From Halosegnis longus (GTDB taxonomy: Archaea; Halobacteriota; Halobacteria; Halobacteriales; Haloarculaceae), in contig NZ_QKNW01000001.1 in the NCBI RefSeq assembly GCF_009663395.1, positions 310,001-374,000 of the forward strand: a DNA stretch of 64,000 nucleotides, given 5' to 3'. This document shows positions 60,758 through 64,000 of this stretch, one piece after another. A program made the position numbers and the translations under genes. Position 1 is the stretch's first letter. The number at the start of each line of letters is the position of its first letter. Under the pieces are notes generated by a model. That model worked only from the letters and a program-made list of their open reading frames with translations, searched no databases and had not been told where the DNA came from.

Positions 60758-61362
60758 CCCTCGACCAGTATCGCAGCGTCTCCGACCGCCTGCTCGCTCC
60801 CGTCGTCCGGGTCGCGATTCGGCTCGGCCTGACGCCGAACGCCATCTCCGTCGTCGCCATCGCCACGGCGGGCGCAGCAGGCGCGGCCTACTGGCTCGCC
60901 GCCCCCGGCTCGCTGTTGTATCTGCTCGGCGCGTTCCTCGTGCTCGCGAACGGGCTGCTCGACGTGCTCGACGGGATGGTCGCCCGCCAGACCGAGACCG
61001 ACTCGCCGGGCGGTGACCTCATCGACCACGTGCTCGACCGCTACGCCGACATCCTCCTGCTCGTCGGGCTGGCGGGCGGCACCGGCGAGTTCGCCATCGG
61101 GCTCGCCGCGGTCACGGGCGTCCTGATGACCTCCTATCTCGGGACGCAGGCGCAGGCCGTCGGCTTGGACCGCGTCTACGGCGGCTTGGTTGGCCGTGCC
61201 GACCGGCTCGCCATCATCGGTATCGTCACCGGCCTCGCGGCGTTCACGACCGTCTCGTATCAGGGGCTGTCGCTCGTCGGTCTCCTGCTCGTCTTCTTTG
61301 CCGTCATCGGGCACGTCACCGCACTCCAGCGCTTCTACTACGCGCTGCGCGCGCTGGAGTGA
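60754..61362 (+). CDS. CDP-alcohol phosphatidyltransferase family protein
   Basis: 202 residues with about five to six membrane segments. The signature D-x2-DG-x2-AR-x8-G-x3-D-x3-D is complete near residues 69-96 (LDVLDGMVARQTET to DHVLDRYAD). In archaea such enzymes attach inositol phosphate, serine or glycerol to CDP-archaeol; the alcohol here is unknown. It is the last gene of the hisC-AK6 overlap chain, with phosphomevalonate decarboxylase 42 bases later. Confidence 0.9.
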   Translation: MTLDQYRSVSDRLLAPVVRVAIRLGLTPNAISVVAIATAGAAGAAYWLAAPGSLLYLLGAFLVLANGLLDVLDGMVARQTETDSPGGDLIDHVLDRYADILLLVGLAGGTGEFAIGLAAVTGVLMTSYLGTQAQAVGLDRVYGGLVGRADRLAIIGIVTGLAAFTTVSYQGLSLVGLLLVFFAVIGHVTALQRFYYALRALE

Positions 61363-61404
61363 GCGAGCGGTCGTTTTAAGCCCGCCACGCTACCCCCTCC
61401 AGAC

Positions 61405-62373
61405 ATGAAAGCCACCGCGAAGGCCCACCCGATTCAGGGGCTCATCAAGTACCACGGGATGCGCGACGCCGAGCGTCGCTTCCCGTATCACGACTCCATC
61501 AGCGTCTGTACGGCCCCCTCACACTCGAAGACGACCGCCGCGTTCGACGAGTCGCTCGACGGCGACGAAATCGTCATCGACGGCGAAGCCGTCGACGGTC
61601 GCGGGCGCGAGCGCGTCGAGATGGTCGTCGACCACGTCCGCGAGCTGGCCGACATCGACGCCCCCGTTCGATTCCACTCACAGAACAACTTCCCGACGAA
61701 CATCGGCTTCGGCTCCTCGTCGTCCGGCTTTGCGGCCGCGGCGATGGCACTCGTGGAGGCTGCCGGGCTCGACATGACCCGGCCCGAGATTTCGACCGTC
61801 GCGCGCCGTGGTTCCTCCTCCGCTGCGCGGGCGGTGACGGGCGCGTTCTCCCAACTCGACGCCGGGATGAACGACGAGGACTGCCGTGCCCACCGCATCG
61901 AGACGGACCTCGAAGACGACCTCCGTATCGTCGCGGCGGAGGTGCCGGCGTTCAAACACACCGAGGCCGCCCACGACGAGGCCGAGGCCTCCCACATGTT
62001 CGAGGCGCGACTCGCCCACATCCACCAGCAGATGTCGGATATGCGCGACGCGCTCCGTCGCGGTGACTTCGACGAGACGTTCGAGCTGGCGGAACACGAC
62101 TCGCTGTCGCTTGCCGCGACGACGATGACCGGCCCGGCCGCGTGGGTGTACTGGCAGCCCGAGACGCTGGAGATCTTCGAGACCGTCCGCGAGCTTCGCG
62201 GCGAGGGCATCCCCGTCTACTACTCGACGGATACCGGCGCGTCCGTCTACGTGAACACGACCGCCGAGTACGTCGACCGCGTGGAGAGCGCCATCGCCGA
62301 ACTCGTCCCGACGCGCGTCTGGGAAGTCGGCGGTCCCGCCCGGATTCTCGACGACTCCGAGGCGCTGTTCTGA
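61405..62373 (+). CDS. mvaD: Phosphomevalonate decarboxylase (MvaD family)
   Basis: 322 residues, GHMP kinase fold. KAHPIQGLIKYHGMRD near 6 (KYWG in classical diphosphomevalonate decarboxylase is KYHG here), NFPTNIGFGSSSSGFAAAAMAL near 95 and ARRGSSSAARAVTGAF near 125. Haloferax volcanii homologues decarboxylate mevalonate-5-phosphate, giving isopentenyl phosphate in the haloarchaeal mevalonate route to archaeal lipids. TATA (TTTTAAG) lies about 30 bases upstream. Confidence 0.9.
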   Translation: MKATAKAHPIQGLIKYHGMRDAERRFPYHDSISVCTAPSHSKTTAAFDESLDGDEIVIDGEAVDGRGRERVEMVVDHVRELADIDAPVRFHSQNNFPTNIGFGSSSSGFAAAAMALVEAAGLDMTRPEISTVARRGSSSAARAVTGAFSQLDAGMNDEDCRAHRIETDLEDDLRIVAAEVPAFKHTEAAHDEAEASHMFEARLAHIHQQMSDMRDALRRGDFDETFELAEHDSLSLAATTMTGPAAWVYWQPETLEIFETVRELRGEGIPVYYSTDTGASVYVNTTAEYVDRVESAIAELVPTRVWEVGGPARILDDSEALF

Positions 62374-62429
62374 CGCCGCGGCGAGGACACACGCAGGGGG
62401 TTCAAGCGGCCGGCGCACCAACGTCGCGT

Positions 62430-63548
62430 ATGCACGTTGCCGTCTTCGGCGCTGGCTACGCCGGGCTGACTGCGGTCCGCCGGCTCGAACGCTCACTTCC
62501 CGACAGCGTCGACCTGACGCTCGTCACCGACGAACCCTATCATCTGGTCCAACACGAACTCCACCGGGCGATTCGCCGCCCGGACGTGACCGACACCATC
62601 TGTCTCCCGCTGGAAGACGTGACCGGCCGCGCGAGGCTCCGTATCGAACGCGTCGAGTCGGTCGACCCCGCGGGCGGCACCGCGACGCTCGCCGACGGGG
62701 AAATCGAGTACGACTACGCCGCCGTCTGTCTCGGAGCCGAGACCGCCTTCCACGGGCTGGACGGCGTCGAAGAGCACGCGATTCCGCTCAAGCGACTCGA
62801 ACACGCAGAGCGCATCCGAGCCTCGGTTCACGCCGCCGAGGGCGGGGATATCGTCGTCGGCGGGGGCGGTCTCTCCGGGATTCAGGTCGCCGGCGAACTC
62901 GCCGCGCTCGCCGACGAGGAGGAGTACGACGCGAACGTCACGCTCGTCGAGCGGAACGAGTCGGTCGCGTCGGGCTTCGAGCCGGCGTTCCAGCGCGCGA
63001 TTTCCGAGGAACTGACCGAGCGGGACGTGACGGTACAGACGGGCGTCGGCGTCACCGGCGCGGACGACGATCACGTCCATCTCGACACCGACGAGTCGCT
63101 CGCCTACGAGACGCTCGTCTGGACCGGGGGCATCCGCGGCCCGGACGCGCTGGCCGGCGAGCGCGCCGCGACCCGCGAGACGCTGCGCGGCGAGAACGGG
63201 ACTTTCTACGTCGGCGACAGCGCCCGCGTCACTGACGCGAACGGCGCGGCGGTCCCGGCGAGCGCACAGACCGCGCTCCGCGAGGCGAAGGTGGCAGCGG
63301 ACAACATCGCCGCGCTCGCAGAGCACGACCTGTCAGAGGCGGGCGGCTTCGCGCCGTCGCTGGACCGCTACAGCTTCGACTCGCCGGGGTGGGTCGTGAC
63401 GGTCGGCGACGGCGCGGTCGCGCAGGTCGGCCCGACCGTCCTCCGCGGGCAGGCGGCCCGCACCGCGAAGGCGAGCATCGGGGCGGCACACCTCTCCTCG
63501 ATAGGGGCGATTACGAACGCCTCGACGCTGGTGCGCGACGAGCTGTAA
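62430..63548 (+). CDS. NAD(P)/FAD oxidoreductase (NDH-2-like)
   Basis: 372 residues. FAD loop VAVFGAGYAGLTAVRRL near 3; second dinucleotide loop DIVVGGGGLSGIQVAGELAAL near 144; C-terminal FAD motif FYVGDSARVTDANGAAVPASAQTALREAK near 265. It matches type II NADH dehydrogenases and related quinone reductases that act at the inner membrane surface. No clear C-terminal membrane helix, so attachment is peripheral. Confidence 0.88.
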   Translation: MHVAVFGAGYAGLTAVRRLERSLPDSVDLTLVTDEPYHLVQHELHRAIRRPDVTDTICLPLEDVTGRARLRIERVESVDPAGGTATLADGEIEYDYAAVCLGAETAFHGLDGVEEHAIPLKRLEHAERIRASVHAAEGGDIVVGGGGLSGIQVAGELAALADEEEYDANVTLVERNESVASGFEPAFQRAISEELTERDVTVQTGVGVTGADDDHVHLDTDESLAYETLVWTGGIRGPDALAGERAATRETLRGENGTFYVGDSARVTDANGAAVPASAQTALREAKVAADNIAALAEHDLSEAGGFAPSLDRYSFDSPGWVVTVGDGAVAQVGPTVLRGQAARTAKASIGAAHLSSIGAITNASTLVRDEL

Positions 63549-63908
63549 TCAGATGAAGGGGACGCCGACGGCCGACGGAGAGGTGACGTTCGCGGCCGCG
63601 AGCACGGAGAGCACGACGACTGAGGCGACCCACGCGACGAGCGCGATACCCGCGGCGGCCGTCCAGCCGACGCGGTAGCGACTGCGCACGACGAGCAGAT
63701 ACGCCAGCAGCGTCGCGACCGGGCCGACGATTGGGACATCGCCCACGAGCCAGCCGACGACGCCCCACACGAGGGCCCCGAGGGCGGCGGTCACGACGGC
63801 GTGGCTGTAATCGCGACTCGACGCGAGCAGACTCGCGCCGACGTGGATACCGATACCGCCCACGAGTAGGCTGACGACGAAGACGACGATGTTGTCGGAG
63901 AGTGCCAT
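63549..63908 (-). CDS. Small membrane protein, 119 aa
   Basis: MALSDNIVVFVVSLLVGGIGIHVGASLL. Four hydrophobic segments, Gly/Val rich, resembling haloarchaeal DUF-type proteins of unknown function. Its ATG overlaps the stop of an upstream reading frame (TGATG at 63906-63910). Confidence 0.75.
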   Translation of the reverse strand: MALSDNIVVFVVSLLVGGIGIHVGASLLASSRDYSHAVVTAALGALVWGVVGWLVGDVPIVGPVATLLAYLLVVRSRYRVGWTAAAGIALVAWVASVVVLSVLAAANVTSPSAVGVPFI

Positions 63909-64000
63909 CACCCGTCCGAGGCGGGCCTCGCTGAAAGTGATTGTGTCGGCGACAGCCCGTCGGGAAGGGCGGTCGCGTCGACCAGCGGCGTCATGAGTGC
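63908..64000 (-). CDS. 3' end of an upstream gene (cut by window edge)
   Basis: Open from 64000 to a TGA at 63908-63910 that overlaps the ATG of the membrane gene. The last residues read SLSARPASDG-stop. The overlap is the usual operon style, so this is likely the tail of a real gene beyond the window; the family cannot be told. Confidence 0.5.
   Translation of the reverse strand, partial: ALMTPLVDATALPDGLSPTQSLSARPASDG

Overview
This is a chromosomal window from a halophilic archaeon (class Halobacteria). The evidence is very high GC, acidic proteins rich in Asp and Glu, and TATA boxes about 26-30 nt upstream of start codons with almost no 5' leader (leaderless mRNAs). Several families are typical of haloarchaea: AglB/AglJ glycosylation, HalX regulators, HEWD and HVO_2922 small proteins, and archaeal proteasome. 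I cannot assign a genus. Genes are tightly packed on both strands and no gap exceeds 300 bases. I saw no rRNA, tRNA, CRISPR, insertion sequence or provirus genes, so this looks like core chromosome.

Layout. 1-9,750 holds housekeeping and signalling genes: proteasome beta (partial), DUF555, an XRE-CBS regulator, a cytidylate kinase relative, purM, TraB plus an M50 protease, a HalX response regulator facing a PAS histidine kinase, thioesterase, UspA and PEBP lipoprotein. 9,741-18,032 holds a UspA protein, a gamma-carbonic anhydrase, and an N-glycosylation block of DUF368 polyprenyl-phosphate transporter, aglB, an AglG-type transferase, a GT4 transferase and aglJ. 18,029-19,977 holds small conserved genes, including a cupin with a zinc ribbon. 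20,212-28,356 is the branched-chain amino acid operon(s), leuA, ilvB, ilvN, ilvC, a small ORF, leuC, leuD, leuB, most of them overlapping by a few bases. 28,358-34,216 holds OsmC, an MBL hydrolase, an ArsR regulator, a double ferritin-like lipoprotein, a CysK-like enzyme and others. 34,294-38,453 holds a histidine kinase, a tiny zinc-ribbon gene and an iron-regulated siderophore-binding operon. 38,476-50,248 holds a FilR1-type regulator, UspA, a membrane/beta-propeller pair, a CNNM protein, cbiA, cbiE and two SDRs. 50,275-64,000 holds a PurD-like ATP-grasp, MobB-MoaE fusion, iron-box GMC oxidoreductase, hflX, MmsA, Fe-ADH, hisC, AK6, a CDP-alcohol transferase, phosphomevalonate decarboxylase and an NDH-2-like enzyme.

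The most interesting signal is the ilvB leader (21,507-21,705). A TATA box sits about 28 nt before a leaderless 22-codon ORF in which 8 codons are Leu, Val or Ile. The last codons of that ORF form the 5' arm of a 12-bp hairpin whose loop holds the stop codon, and a short T-run follows. This has the architecture of a leader-peptide attenuator, well known in bacterial ilv and leu operons but not, to my knowledge, established in archaea. Just upstream, leuA has its own oddity: the promoter-proximal ATG is out of frame with the enzyme, so leuA either carries a small 5' indel or starts at CTG.

Other points are DtxR-type iron boxes at 35,684-35,733 and 52,718-52,739 (the latter before a GMC oxidoreductase with a [3Fe-4S]-type Cys motif), several perfect dyads over promoters of regulators, a 35-bp repeat array before hisC, and a DUF368 lipid-carrier transporter coupled to aglB.
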